A DNA stretch of 64,000 bases from Massilia soli (GTDB lineage Bacteria; Pseudomonadota; Gammaproteobacteria; Burkholderiales; Burkholderiaceae_D), in assembly GCF_016809835.1 (NCBI RefSeq), contig NZ_JAFBIL020000001.1, positions 62,001 through 126,000 on the forward strand. Reading direction: 5' to 3'. Shown here in pieces: positions 36,675-44,836 of this stretch; position 1 is the stretch's first letter, and each line of letters starts with the position of its first letter. The translations under genes and the position numbers were made by a program. The notes under the pieces are model-generated. The model ran no database searches and had not been told where the DNA came from. It worked only from the letters and a program-made list of their open reading frames with translations.

Positions 36675-38939
36675 TCAGGAAGGGGATTGTAGCCGATGCG
36701 GCGGCGCGTCCAGCAATGGCTTGCCGGCCAGCAGCTGCTCAAAGTCTTCCGGCGGCACCGCCGGGCCGAACAGGAAGCCTTGCAGGTAATCGCAGTGCTG
36801 GGCCGCGAGCCAGTCGCGCTGCTCGGCCGATTCGACGCCTTCGGCGATGACTTTCAAGCCAAGTTTATGGGCCATCACGATGATGGTTTCGGTGATGGTC
36901 CGGCTGGTGTGGTCGTGCAGCATTTCGCTGACGAAGGAGCGGTCGATCTTCAGGTAATCGATGTCGAGCCGCTTCAGGTAGTTCATCGACGAATAGCCGG
37001 TGCCGAAGTCGTCGATCGACACTTCCATGCCGGCGCGCTGCAATTCGTCCAGCCGCTCGTGCACGTCGTCGGTCAGGTTCAGCAGCACGCCTTCGGTGAT
37101 CTCGACAGCGATGCTATTGTGCGGCATGTCACACTGGTCGAGGTAACTGATCCAGTTCATCGAGCGCGCGTGCGGCTGGAATTGCACAGGCGACTTGTTG
37201 ATGCTGACCTGGAAAGGCTTGCCGAGCATGCCGCTCCAGCGCTGCGACCAGCGCGCGGCCTCGCGGAAGACCCAGTTGCCGATCTCGTGAATGAGTCCGG
37301 TCTCTTCGGCGATCCAGACGAAGTCGGCCGGCAGCGCCAGCGTGCCATTCGGCCTGCGCCAGCGCAGCAGGGCTTCGGCCTTGCAGACGGCGCCGCTGGC
37401 GCCGTCGACGATCGGCTGGAAATGCAGCTCCAGCTGCTTAGCCTCTTGCGCGCGGCGCAGTTCGCTGCTGAGCGTGAGGCGCCGCATCGCCGCTTCCTGC
37501 ATGCCCGCTTCGAAGAAGGTCAGCTGGTTGCGCCCCCTGCCCTTGGAGCGGTACATCGCATGGTCGGCGTGGCGCATCAGTTCTTCCGGCTCGCTGCCGT
37601 CGCCAGGATACACGGCCACACCGATGCTGGCCGACACGTACGCTTGCTCGATGCCCAGCTGGAATGGCTGGCGCAACACGTCGAGGATCGCCTGCGCGGT
37701 CTGTTCGATGTGCGAGGTTTCGGCCATGTCGGCGAGGATGACGGTGAATTCGTCGCCGGCCAGCCGCGCCACGGTGTCGCCGGGCCGCAGGCAGCGCTCG
37801 ATGCGGCGCGCCGCGCCGGTCAGCAACTGGTCGCCGGCATCGTGCCCGAGCAGGTCATTGACTTCCTTGAAGCGGTCGAGGTCGATGAACAGCAGCGCCA
37901 TCGCGTGGGCGGCGCCTTGCGCGTGCTTCATCTCCTGCTCCAGCCGGTCGCGGAACAGTACGCGGTTCGGTAGCCCGGTGAGTGCATCGTAGTGGGCGCG
38001 GCGCTCCAGCTTTTCATTGAACTGGCGGATCGTGTGTTCGTTGCGCTTGCGGTCGGAAATGTCGGTGGTGAAACCATGCCAGGTGATGGCGCCATCGCCG
38101 TTGCGGGTCGGCCTGGCGCACAGCTCGCGCCAGCACAGGCCTTTCCTTGGCAGCATCACGCGGTAATCAATCTGCCAGGCCTGCATGCTGTCGGCCGCCA
38201 GGCGCAGCGACTGGCGCAGGCGCGCACGGTCGGGCTGGTAGATACGGCTATTGAGGCAATTGATGTCGTCTTCGATTTCTTTCGGCGTGTGCTCGAACAT
38301 CTCTTCGCTCATCGCGCTGATGTAGGTGCACACCAGCTGTCCGTCCGGCTGCATGACGAACTCGAACAGCGCGCCGGGCACCTGGCTGGTCAGCTTGGCA
38401 AGTAGTTGGTGGCTGGTTTCGAGTTCTTCGCGCAGCAGTCTTGTGGCGGTGATGTCGGTGATGGTGCCGACCATGCGCTGCGGCTTGCCATCGGCATCGC
38501 GCGCGACGATGTTGCCGCGTGTCTCCACCCAAACCCAATGGCCGTCGGCATGCCGCAGCCGATGTTCGCAAACGAACAGGCGCCGCTCCAGGCCAAGCAG
38601 GTAGTGGGCGAATTTGGCCGGATCGGCCACGTCGCCCGGATGGATGCGGCTCCACCAGTAGCCGGTATCGTCGCGCGCGTCGTCGGGCAGGCCGAGGATG
38701 GCGCGAAAGCGCGCCGAATAAAACACCGTGTCGGCAGCGATGTTCCAGTCCCAGACGCCTTCGCCGGTGCTCTCGAGCGCGAACTCTAGGCGCTCCTCGC
38801 TGATGCGCAGTTCATGCGTCAGCCTGGCATATTCGGCGCCGGGATCGGCGCCCGCCGGGCCCACGCAACTATCGTGAGTGGCGCGCCGATCGCGCGATGG
38901 CGCGCCCTTGTTGCCGTCTTGCCGGGTTGCGATCGACAT
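36675..38939 (-). CDS. PAS-PAS-GGDEF-EAL c-di-GMP enzyme
   Basis: A 754-residue soluble protein from ATG 38939 behind GGAGGGGGAG. A PAS_3-type domain (about 45-165: VWDWNIAADTVFYSARFRAI, with a PAC tail GTITDIT) is followed by a second PAS (about 170-300) and a GGDEF domain. In that domain the first Gly is Ala (LAGDEF), but the Mg strand FIDLDRFKEVND and the RPGD inhibitory site are intact; AGDEF variants can be active. The EAL domain keeps KAEALLRW, EITEG, DDFGTGYSSMNYLKRL and AEGVES. It has no membrane helix, so the signal is probably cytoplasmic. It is immediately upstream of the S9 peptidase gene in the same orientation relative to it. Confidence 0.92.
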   Translation of the reverse strand: MSIATRQDGNKGAPSRDRRATHDSCVGPAGADPGAEYARLTHELRISEERLEFALESTGEGVWDWNIAADTVFYSARFRAILGLPDDARDDTGYWWSRIHPGDVADPAKFAHYLLGLERRLFVCEHRLRHADGHWVWVETRGNIVARDADGKPQRMVGTITDITATRLLREELETSHQLLAKLTSQVPGALFEFVMQPDGQLVCTYISAMSEEMFEHTPKEIEDDINCLNSRIYQPDRARLRQSLRLAADSMQAWQIDYRVMLPRKGLCWRELCARPTRNGDGAITWHGFTTDISDRKRNEHTIRQFNEKLERRAHYDALTGLPNRVLFRDRLEQEMKHAQGAAHAMALLFIDLDRFKEVNDLLGHDAGDQLLTGAARRIERCLRPGDTVARLAGDEFTVILADMAETSHIEQTAQAILDVLRQPFQLGIEQAYVSASIGVAVYPGDGSEPEELMRHADHAMYRSKGRGRNQLTFFEAGMQEAAMRRLTLSSELRRAQEAKQLELHFQPIVDGASGAVCKAEALLRWRRPNGTLALPADFVWIAEETGLIHEIGNWVFREAARWSQRWSGMLGKPFQVSINKSPVQFQPHARSMNWISYLDQCDMPHNSIAVEITEGVLLNLTDDVHERLDELQRAGMEVSIDDFGTGYSSMNYLKRLDIDYLKIDRSFVSEMLHDHTSRTITETIIVMAHKLGLKVIAEGVESAEQRDWLAAQHCDYLQGFLFGPAVPPEDFEQLLAGKPLLDAPPHRLQSPS

Positions 38940-39108
38940 CTCTCCCCCTCCGCATGGGCGAGACCGCAGACCAGTTTGCACCGGCGAAAATCCTGCTGGT
39001 TCGCACCATCATGGCGTTGTGATCGAAACGAAAATCATAACGCTTTACGGGGCGCAGATACAGTGCGCACGCGTTCGCTGCTGCTGTTTTTCGCGCCGTT
39101 AGTGGCGC

Positions 39109-40788
39109 TTACCGGAGCTTGCTGGCATCGCCCGTCCCCTGGGACTGCAGCATGTCGATCACGCGGCAGTCGCCGCACATGCGGATGCGGTCGAGGTTGC
39201 CCTGGAAGGCGCTGTGCTGCGCCAGCTTGCCCAGCATGCTCTGGATCATCAGCACGGTGCCGAAGGGCTTGCTGCAACGAATACAGCAGAACGGCTGGGT
39301 TTCGTTGAGCAGGACGGCCTGGTTTGCGTTGCCGGCGAACGACATGCGCGGCACCAGCGCGATGGCGTCCTCGGGGCAGGTGTTGGCGCACAAGCCGCAT
39401 TGCACGCAATTTTTTTCCACGAAACGCAGTTGTGGCGCGTTGTCGCTGTCCATCAGGGCCGATGACGGGCAGGCGCCAACGCACGACATGCATAGCGTGC
39501 AACGGCCCTGGTCGACAGTGATCGCGCCGAATGGCGACCGCGGCGGCAGCGGCACGTGGGCCGGTTTCAGCGTGGCGTGACGGAACAGGTGGTCGAGCGC
39601 CATGTCGAGGGCGTTGCGCTTTTCCTGGGCAACGTGGAAGGTGGCAGGCTGCAGCGGCGCCACGCCGGCCGGCGCGCCGGCCAGCGCCTCGCCCAGGCCG
39701 GCAGCGGTGGTGGCGCGCACCAGCTGGAAATGCACACCGGCGTAGCCGAGGCCGGACAGGATTTCCTGCGCCATTCCCATCTGGTCTTCCAGCGCGTCGG
39801 CATACTGCGCCGCTTCCGCGCCGGTGACGACGACGGCGACGCCGCTGGCGCCGTACGCCACCGCGCTCAGCCAGACGTCGATGCCGGCCGATGCCATGTG
39901 ATGCAGTTCCATCGGAATGACCCGCGCCGGCAGGCCGCGCGGCGCGCCTTCGCTGTGTGCGTGGAGCATCGACACCAGCTCGCTGCCCTGTCCGGCGCCA
40001 TGGAACAGGATCACCGGATCGAGCCCGCCTTCACGCCGGTAGTGCGCGAGCACGGTACGCAGGCGCTCGCCGGTGTAGGGCGCGCCCGGATAGGCATAGG
40101 CCAGCGCGCCGGTCGGGCAGACGGTGGTGCAGGCGCCGCAGCCGGCGCACAGGTAAGGATTGACGCGCACCAGGTCGCCCACGCTGGCGATTGCCTTTGC
40201 CGAGCAGATGTCGATGCAGGCGTTACAGCCGGTCTGGCCGTTGCGGCTGTGCGCGCACAGCCTTTCCTTGTACTTGAAATATTTCGGCTTTTCGAATTCG
40301 CCGATCATCTGGGCCAGGTCCGCGATCGCCGCGGCGATGCCCGCTTCGCTGACGCCTGGCGCAACATAACCATGCGGCTTCTGGTGGGCCTCGATGAGCG
40401 GCTCGGGCGACAGGTCGAGCACCAGGTCGAACTTGCCCTCGCGCCGCATTACCCCGCGGCCGGCATCGCGCCAGCGGGCATCGAATGCGCCCAGCCAGCC
40501 GCTGACCTGGATGTCGGCGCAGTGCATGACGCTGTAGGCGCGCAGCGGTTGCGGGGCCGCGCTTGGCGGGCTGGTCAGCAGCACGGTCACGGCCAGCACG
40601 CCGCACAGCTGGTCGGCGCACGGCAGGGCGCGTTCCGCGCTGCCGATGATCAGGGTGGTGCCGGCCGATGTGTAGGTAACCGTCTGCAGGGTGTCCGATG
40701 GCGGCGGCAGCGCAATGGCCAGCGCGGCGGCGCGGGCGGCGGCGTTGCGGTGTTCCTGCACCCAGTCGATGGCGGGCCGGTCATTCAT
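39109..40788 (-). CDS. Polyferredoxin-type 4Fe-4S protein of the formate dehydrogenase operon
   Basis: A 559-residue protein. It carries four ferredoxin-like Cys clusters: CNACIDICSAKAI and CAGCGACTTVCPTGAL near the middle, CTLCMSCVGACPSSAL and CVQCGLCANTCPEDAI near the C-terminus. Additional Cys follow in CCIRCSKPF and CGDCRV. The N-terminal 170 residues and the centre (VILFHGAGQGSELVSML) are non-cluster domains. No signal peptide is seen, so it is probably cytoplasmic. The start overlaps the DUF3306 stop by 4 bp (ATGA), so it is the last gene of the operon. It may pass electrons or help assemble the enzyme. Confidence 0.88.
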   Translation of the reverse strand: MNDRPAIDWVQEHRNAAARAAALAIALPPPSDTLQTVTYTSAGTTLIIGSAERALPCADQLCGVLAVTVLLTSPPSAAPQPLRAYSVMHCADIQVSGWLGAFDARWRDAGRGVMRREGKFDLVLDLSPEPLIEAHQKPHGYVAPGVSEAGIAAAIADLAQMIGEFEKPKYFKYKERLCAHSRNGQTGCNACIDICSAKAIASVGDLVRVNPYLCAGCGACTTVCPTGALAYAYPGAPYTGERLRTVLAHYRREGGLDPVILFHGAGQGSELVSMLHAHSEGAPRGLPARVIPMELHHMASAGIDVWLSAVAYGASGVAVVVTGAEAAQYADALEDQMGMAQEILSGLGYAGVHFQLVRATTAAGLGEALAGAPAGVAPLQPATFHVAQEKRNALDMALDHLFRHATLKPAHVPLPPRSPFGAITVDQGRCTLCMSCVGACPSSALMDSDNAPQLRFVEKNCVQCGLCANTCPEDAIALVPRMSFAGNANQAVLLNETQPFCCIRCSKPFGTVLMIQSMLGKLAQHSAFQGNLDRIRMCGDCRVIDMLQSQGTGDASKLR

Positions 40789-41405
40789 CGGTGAACCTCG
40801 CAGGTGGCGTCGGTGGAAAAGGCGGTTTCGGTGGAACCGGCGGCGTCGGTTGAAGATGCGTCGTCGGTGGAACAGGCGGCGCCGGCGCTGTCGGGCCGCT
40901 GCGCTTGCTGCCGGGCCAGTGTCACGGGCGCGCCTGTGTCGCCGGCCTCCAGCGCTGGCGCGTCGGCAGCATCGCCTTCCTTCTTGTCCGGGTAGGCCTG
41001 GGCGAAGAAGCTCTGGGTGTGGCGCAGTGCGCTCATCATGGCGGCGGGAATCGGATCGGGCTTGTTGTAGTCACCCATGTACAGGTCGAGCCCATCGCCG
41101 ATATTGAAATGCGGATCGGCGAACAGCTTTTTCAATGCGCCGCGCCGGACCGACGTGTCGACCCCGCGTGCGACGAATGCCGCATAGTCGGACCCGGCGT
41201 GCAGCCGCGCCACGTCGTCCAGGGTGGGCTGGTGCGCCGCTTCGCTGCCTGCGTGCGCCTGCCGGGCCGGCTGCCCGCCTGGTGGGATGGGCGCCTGCGC
41301 AGCGGGGGCCGTGGCTGCCGGGTCGCTCGGCGTGCCGGGCGCCACCGGCGCGGCAGGTTCGGCTTTCAGCCGCGACCAGCGCTGGAAAAAGCGTTCAGCC
41401 GGCAT
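40785..41405 (-). CDS. DUF3306 domain protein
   Basis: A 206-residue protein. The opening ERFFQRWSRLKAE, the core PTLDDVARLHAGSDYAAFVA and LKKLFADPHFNIGDGLDLYM match DUF3306, which occurs almost only in formate dehydrogenase operons with DUF3305. An Ala/Pro-rich linker (about 17-60) and a Ser/Thr/Asp-rich tail with repeated SSTDA-like blocks flank the core. Function is unknown; a maturation role is inferred from context. Its start overlaps the DUF3305 end by 11 bp. Confidence 0.88.
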   Translation of the reverse strand: MPAERFFQRWSRLKAEPAAPVAPGTPSDPAATAPAAQAPIPPGGQPARQAHAGSEAAHQPTLDDVARLHAGSDYAAFVARGVDTSVRRGALKKLFADPHFNIGDGLDLYMGDYNKPDPIPAAMMSALRHTQSFFAQAYPDKKEGDAADAPALEAGDTGAPVTLARQQAQRPDSAGAACSTDDASSTDAAGSTETAFSTDATCEVHR

Positions 41406-41859
41406 GCTCGCCCTGCTTGCGTTGTTTGTACTCCTTGCCGCGCCGCGCAGGCGGCTCGTAGTGCGTGCGCAGGTAATCTGCCAGCCACGCGTGGATGTCA
41501 GCCGGCATGGCGACGCCGTCGGCGCTCTCGCCCGAATCGAACATGCGGGCGCCGTCGGCGTAACTGACCGATGCCTGCACCGGCATCGCGCGGCCGTCCG
41601 TCATGCGCCATTTGATGAAGACCTTGGCTTCCGGCGCAACGCAGTTTTCAAAGTAGCCGTCGTTTTCATCGGGATACAGGTCGAGCGTCAGGCCGCCGAC
41701 CAGATAGGTTTCGCGCGCCGGCTCGTGGCTGAGCACGCGATACGGCGGCAAGCCGCCGTCGGCGACGACGCCGACGGCCGACCACGACTCCGAGGCCCAG
41801 CGGTGGTTCAATGAGCGCCGCTGCATGATGACGGCAATCGGCAGGCTGGCCATGCGCAT
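41395..41859 (-). CDS. DUF3305 domain protein
   Basis: A 154-residue protein with AAAGGA seven bases before ATG 41859. PIAVIMQRRSLNHRWASESW, YLVGGLTLDLYPDENDGYFE and PEAKVFIKWRM match DUF3305, found beside DUF3306 and FdhABC in proteobacteria. No signal peptide or Cys motif is present, so it is likely cytoplasmic. Function is unknown. The basic C-terminus (RRGKEYKQRKQ) overlaps the DUF3306 start, suggesting coupled translation. Confidence 0.88.
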   Translation of the reverse strand: MRMASLPIAVIMQRRSLNHRWASESWSAVGVVADGGLPPYRVLSHEPARETYLVGGLTLDLYPDENDGYFENCVAPEAKVFIKWRMTDGRAMPVQASVSYADGARMFDSGESADGVAMPADIHAWLADYLRTHYEPPARRGKEYKQRKQGEHAG

Positions 41860-41869
41860 GGGGCATCCT

Positions 41870-42289
41870 TTATTTTTTTTGAGGATAAGTCAGGGTGGGC
41901 CGCGTCTTGACGTCCTCGCTGGGCGCGGCGGTGCCGCTTTTCTCGCTGGTAAGCGGCGCGTCCTTGGCCGCCGGTCCCATCACGCCGCCCGGCTGGCCAG
42001 CGGCGCTGGTCTGGGTGTTCGGCTGCGCCAGCGCCGGCAGCGGAGCTGCCACCGCGACCGGCGGGTTCAGTTCCCAGCCTTCCGTCGCGGCGCGGCCCCG
42101 CCAGCGCGCCGTCAGCGCGTCCATCGAGGCCAGCAGTGCCTGCTTGTCTTTCTCGGCCGCTGCCTGCGCCTTGGCCTTTTTCTCGGCAGCCAGCTGCGCC
42201 TGGGCCGGTGTCGGCGGCGGCAGTTCCGCCACCGCCAGCACCGGAATGGCCAGCAACAGCAAGGCGATCGTGGTTTTTAGCATGGTCAT
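41870..42289 (-). CDS. Exported Ala/Pro-rich protein in the formate dehydrogenase operon
   Basis: A 139-residue protein with a signal peptide (LKTTIALLLLAIPVLAVAE). An Ala/Lys-rich helical stretch with likely coiled-coil character follows (about 30-55: QAQLAAEKKAKAQAAAEKDK), then TARWRGRAATEGWELNPP and a disordered tail. I do not recognise the family. It begins 4 bp after the preceding lipoprotein ends and 10 bp before DUF3305 starts, so it belongs to the operon. It is probably periplasmic. Confidence 0.7.
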   Translation of the reverse strand: MTMLKTTIALLLLAIPVLAVAELPPPTPAQAQLAAEKKAKAQAAAEKDKQALLASMDALTARWRGRAATEGWELNPPVAVAAPLPALAQPNTQTSAAGQPGGVMGPAAKDAPLTSEKSGTAAPSEDVKTRPTLTYPQKK

Positions 42290-42293
42290 GGCA

Positions 42294-42782
42294 TCACCGC
42301 CGTTCAGGGTTGGGCTGACCGGATGGCTGCGGACTGCCGGCCGTCGGAATGTCGCCGCTGGTTGGAGCAGTGCCGCCGCGCGGCGACGCGCCCACTGGCG
42401 GCGCCGTGCCGGCAGGCGCGGGAGTTGCGGCTGCCGCGGATGGCGCTGGCGCGGTCGCGCCGGCGCCGGTCACCGGCGTGGTGCCGCTGGACGGGCCCTG
42501 CCCGGCCTCGACGACGGTACCGGCCGTCGCCGCGCCGCCGGTGTTGCCGCCGCTGCCGCCGGCAATGCCCGGCGTGCCACCGGCATAGGTGGCGTTGGTT
42601 TCCGGCCGCGCCGTGCGCGCCATCACCGCGCCGCTGCTGCCGCCGCCGGCGGTAATCTGTCCGGGGAAGCTGGTCTGGTGCACGCCGGTCTTGGCGCTGG
42701 TGCCTGCCAGATCGCGCTCGCCGCACGCCGCGACCGCGGCCAGCACGGCCAGCGCTGCAAGAATGTGGTTGTTGCAGTTCAT
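42294..42782 (-). CDS. Gly/Ala/Pro-rich lipoprotein in the formate dehydrogenase operon
   Basis: A 162-residue protein from ATG 42782 with GGAG nine bases upstream. The signal ends LAAVAACGERD, a lipobox. The mature part is almost entirely low-complexity Gly, Ala, Thr and Pro (for example GGTPGIAGGSGGNTGGAATA) with no folded domain visible. I do not recognise the family. Position between fdhC and the DUF3305/3306 genes indicates a link to the enzyme complex. The composition suggests a flexible tether or spacer, which is inference. It could instead be poorly conserved filler. Confidence 0.7.
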   Translation of the reverse strand: MNCNNHILAALAVLAAVAACGERDLAGTSAKTGVHQTSFPGQITAGGGSSGAVMARTARPETNATYAGGTPGIAGGSGGNTGGAATAGTVVEAGQGPSSGTTPVTGAGATAPAPSAAAATPAPAGTAPPVGASPRGGTAPTSGDIPTAGSPQPSGQPNPERR

Positions 42783-42799
42783 CTGCCGTCTCTCCATGG

Positions 42800-43906
42800 T
42801 CAGCTCGCGCGGCCCGGGCCGGTGGGCTCGGGCGCATAGGGGGCGGACCCGGGCGGCGCGGCGCCCGGTGTGCCATCGATGACCTTGTGGTACCAGATCT
42901 CGTGATGGGTGCGCGCCCATTCCTCATCGACCGTGCCGTGGCGCATGCCTTCGTAGGCGCCCGGCGTGCCCAGCGTACCGATGTAGATGTGGCCGATCGA
43001 CGCGGCGATATACAAGGTGGCGCCGACGATGTGCAGGATGTTAGCGACCTGCAGCACGTAGCGGGTCTGGCCAACGGTGACGAAGTCGAGTATCAGCCCG
43101 GTGACCGACATCAGCAGCCCGAGCAGGACGACGCCGCCCCAGAACCAGATTTTTTCACCGGCGTTGAAGTAGTCTGCCGGGATATGCTTTTTACCAAACA
43201 GTCCGCCACCCTGCTTGACCCAGTTCCAGTCCCAGCGGCGGAAGAAATTGCGCCGCAAGAAGGTGAAGAACATGATGACCGAACACACAATGAACAGCGG
43301 CCCGACGAAATTGTGGACGTACTTGGAAATGATCGCCAGCCACGAGAACGCGTCAGGGCCGATCAGCGGGATGATCAGCTTGCCGAACATGAGCAGCAAT
43401 CCGGTGATGGCCAGCACGATGAAACTGATCGCCGTGGCCCAGTGCACCAGCCGCTCCCAGGCCGTGAAGCGGGTGATGCGGCGTCCCGACTCGCGCAGCG
43501 GCGGCGCCTGCGCCGGGCGCGTCACCAGGTAAAAGCCCAGCAGCAGCAGCGGCACCACCAGCAGCACCGTGCCGCTGACCGTGGCCATCGGGCCGTTGCG
43601 CAGCACGCGCCAGGTATTGCCGCCGCGCTGGAGGATCACATTGGCTTCGCCGGCGCCGTACTGGCCGAGGAAGTGGCGATCGAGATGCACCTTGCCCGAC
43701 GCCGCCGAACCCCAGCCGGGGCTGCGCGCGGTCGAATCGTGTTCGGCTTGCAGGATGGTTTGTTCCTCGGCGTAGGCGGGCACCGCATCTTTGTGCGGCA
43801 CCTCGGCCCGGCCGGTCGACGGCAGCAGCATCAGCACAAACAGCGCGCACAACAGCGCCAGCAGGGCGCCGCGGGGCAGCCGGCGCAGGGGCTTGATCGG
43901 AGTCAT
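42800..43906 (-). CDS. fdhC: Formate dehydrogenase gamma subunit (cytochrome b556)
   Basis: A 368-residue membrane subunit. A signal-like segment (RGALLALLCALFVLMLLPST) and a roughly 70-residue periplasmic N-terminal region precede the cytochrome b core. The core has four helices with heme-ligand candidates in ERLVHWATAISFIVLAI, YVHNFVGPLFIVC and ILHIVGATLYIAASIGHIYI. A fifth helix (VSGTVLLVVPLLLLGFYLV) lies before the core. GLFGKKHIPADYFNAGEKIW is a family signature. It passes electrons from FdhB to quinone. The gene starts 13 bp after a small lipoprotein gene. Confidence 0.95.
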   Translation of the reverse strand: MTPIKPLRRLPRGALLALLCALFVLMLLPSTGRAEVPHKDAVPAYAEEQTILQAEHDSTARSPGWGSAASGKVHLDRHFLGQYGAGEANVILQRGGNTWRVLRNGPMATVSGTVLLVVPLLLLGFYLVTRPAQAPPLRESGRRITRFTAWERLVHWATAISFIVLAITGLLLMFGKLIIPLIGPDAFSWLAIISKYVHNFVGPLFIVCSVIMFFTFLRRNFFRRWDWNWVKQGGGLFGKKHIPADYFNAGEKIWFWGGVVLLGLLMSVTGLILDFVTVGQTRYVLQVANILHIVGATLYIAASIGHIYIGTLGTPGAYEGMRHGTVDEEWARTHHEIWYHKVIDGTPGAAPPGSAPYAPEPTGPGRAS

Positions 43907-43919
43907 GGTGTGTCCTTCC

Positions 43920-44138
43920 TCATGGCAAGGCGCGAAGGTACTCGTTCTGTTTCAGCGTACGGTTCTGGATGGCAGCGGACCACGCCAGCTTGTCGTTGTG
44001 GAACCAGACCTGGTACGGCAGGTTGTCGGGCTTGCCCGCGATCTCGCCGTGGACCCATGCCGGGTGCTGCTCGACTTCGAGACAGCCGCCGAGCAGGGCG
44101 CACAGTGCAGCCAGCGCTGCGATGCGGACGGGCTTCAT
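43920..44138 (-). CDS. Small lipoprotein between fdhB and fdhC
   Basis: A 72-residue protein starting within the fdhB stop (ATGA overlap at 44135-44138), so it is translationally coupled. The signal peptide ends LCALLGGCLEV, a lipobox. The mature 50 residues (HPAWVHGEIAGKPDNLPYQV, FHNDKLAWSAAIQNRTLKQN) are soluble with conserved-looking aromatic residues. I do not recognise a named family. It may be an accessory of the membrane-bound complex, perhaps holding FdhB at the membrane (see findings). Confidence 0.75.
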   Translation of the reverse strand: MKPVRIAALAALCALLGGCLEVEQHPAWVHGEIAGKPDNLPYQVWFHNDKLAWSAAIQNRTLKQNEYLRALP

Positions 44139-44806
44139 GTGGGGAACCTGCGCGGGTTGTTCTGGACGTCGTCGATCTTCTGGTTTTCGCGCCGCACCCG
44201 GGTGGACTCGTCGCGCGGCTTGCGGCCGTAGGCGATCTTCCAGCCCCACAGTTCCGGGCCGTAGCCGCGGATTTCGACGCGCTGGCGGTATATGTCGGCG
44301 ATCACGTCGGCGTCACCGGCCAGCAGCGCCTTGGTCGCGCACTGCTCGGCGCAGGCCGGCAGCTTGCCTTCGGCGATCCGGTTGCGCCCGTACTTCTTGA
44401 ACTCGGCCTCGGAGGTGTCCACTTCCGGGCCGCCGGCGCAGAACGTGCACTTGTCCATCTTGCCGCGGTGGTTGAACATGCCGGTCTCGGGGAACTGCGG
44501 CGCGCCGAACGGGCAGGCGTAGTAGCAATAGCCGCAGCCGATGCACTGGTCCTTGCTGTGCAAGACGATGCCGTCCTCGGTGTGATAGATGCAATTGGTC
44601 GGGCATACGGCAAGGCAAGGCGCATCGGTGCAGTGCATGCAGGCGACCGAGATCGAGCGCTCGCCCGGTATGCCGTCGTTGATGGTGACGACCCGCCTGC
44701 GGTTGACGCCCCACGGCGTCTCATTCTCGCTCTTGCACGCGGTCACGCAGCCGTTACAGTCGATGCAACGCTCTGTGTCGCAAATGAACTTCATCCTTGC
44801 TGCCAT
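44135..44806 (-). CDS. fdhB: Formate dehydrogenase beta subunit, four-cluster iron-sulfur protein
   Basis: A 223-residue ferredoxin-type subunit. Cys motifs for four 4Fe-4S clusters are visible: CDTERCIDCNGCVTACK, CMHCTDAPCLAVCP, CIGCGYCYYACPFGAPQ and the split set CTFC ... CAEQC. These form the electron wire from FdhA to the cytochrome. No C-terminal membrane helix is visible, unlike E. coli FdnH/FdoH. It is 30 bp downstream of fdhA and overlaps the following lipoprotein gene. Confidence 0.95.
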   Translation of the reverse strand: MAARMKFICDTERCIDCNGCVTACKSENETPWGVNRRRVVTINDGIPGERSISVACMHCTDAPCLAVCPTNCIYHTEDGIVLHSKDQCIGCGYCYYACPFGAPQFPETGMFNHRGKMDKCTFCAGGPEVDTSEAEFKKYGRNRIAEGKLPACAEQCATKALLAGDADVIADIYRQRVEIRGYGPELWGWKIAYGRKPRDESTRVRRENQKIDDVQNNPRRFPT

Positions 44807-44836
44807 CTCTGTCTCCTGTTGTTTTCAGGTCAGCCG

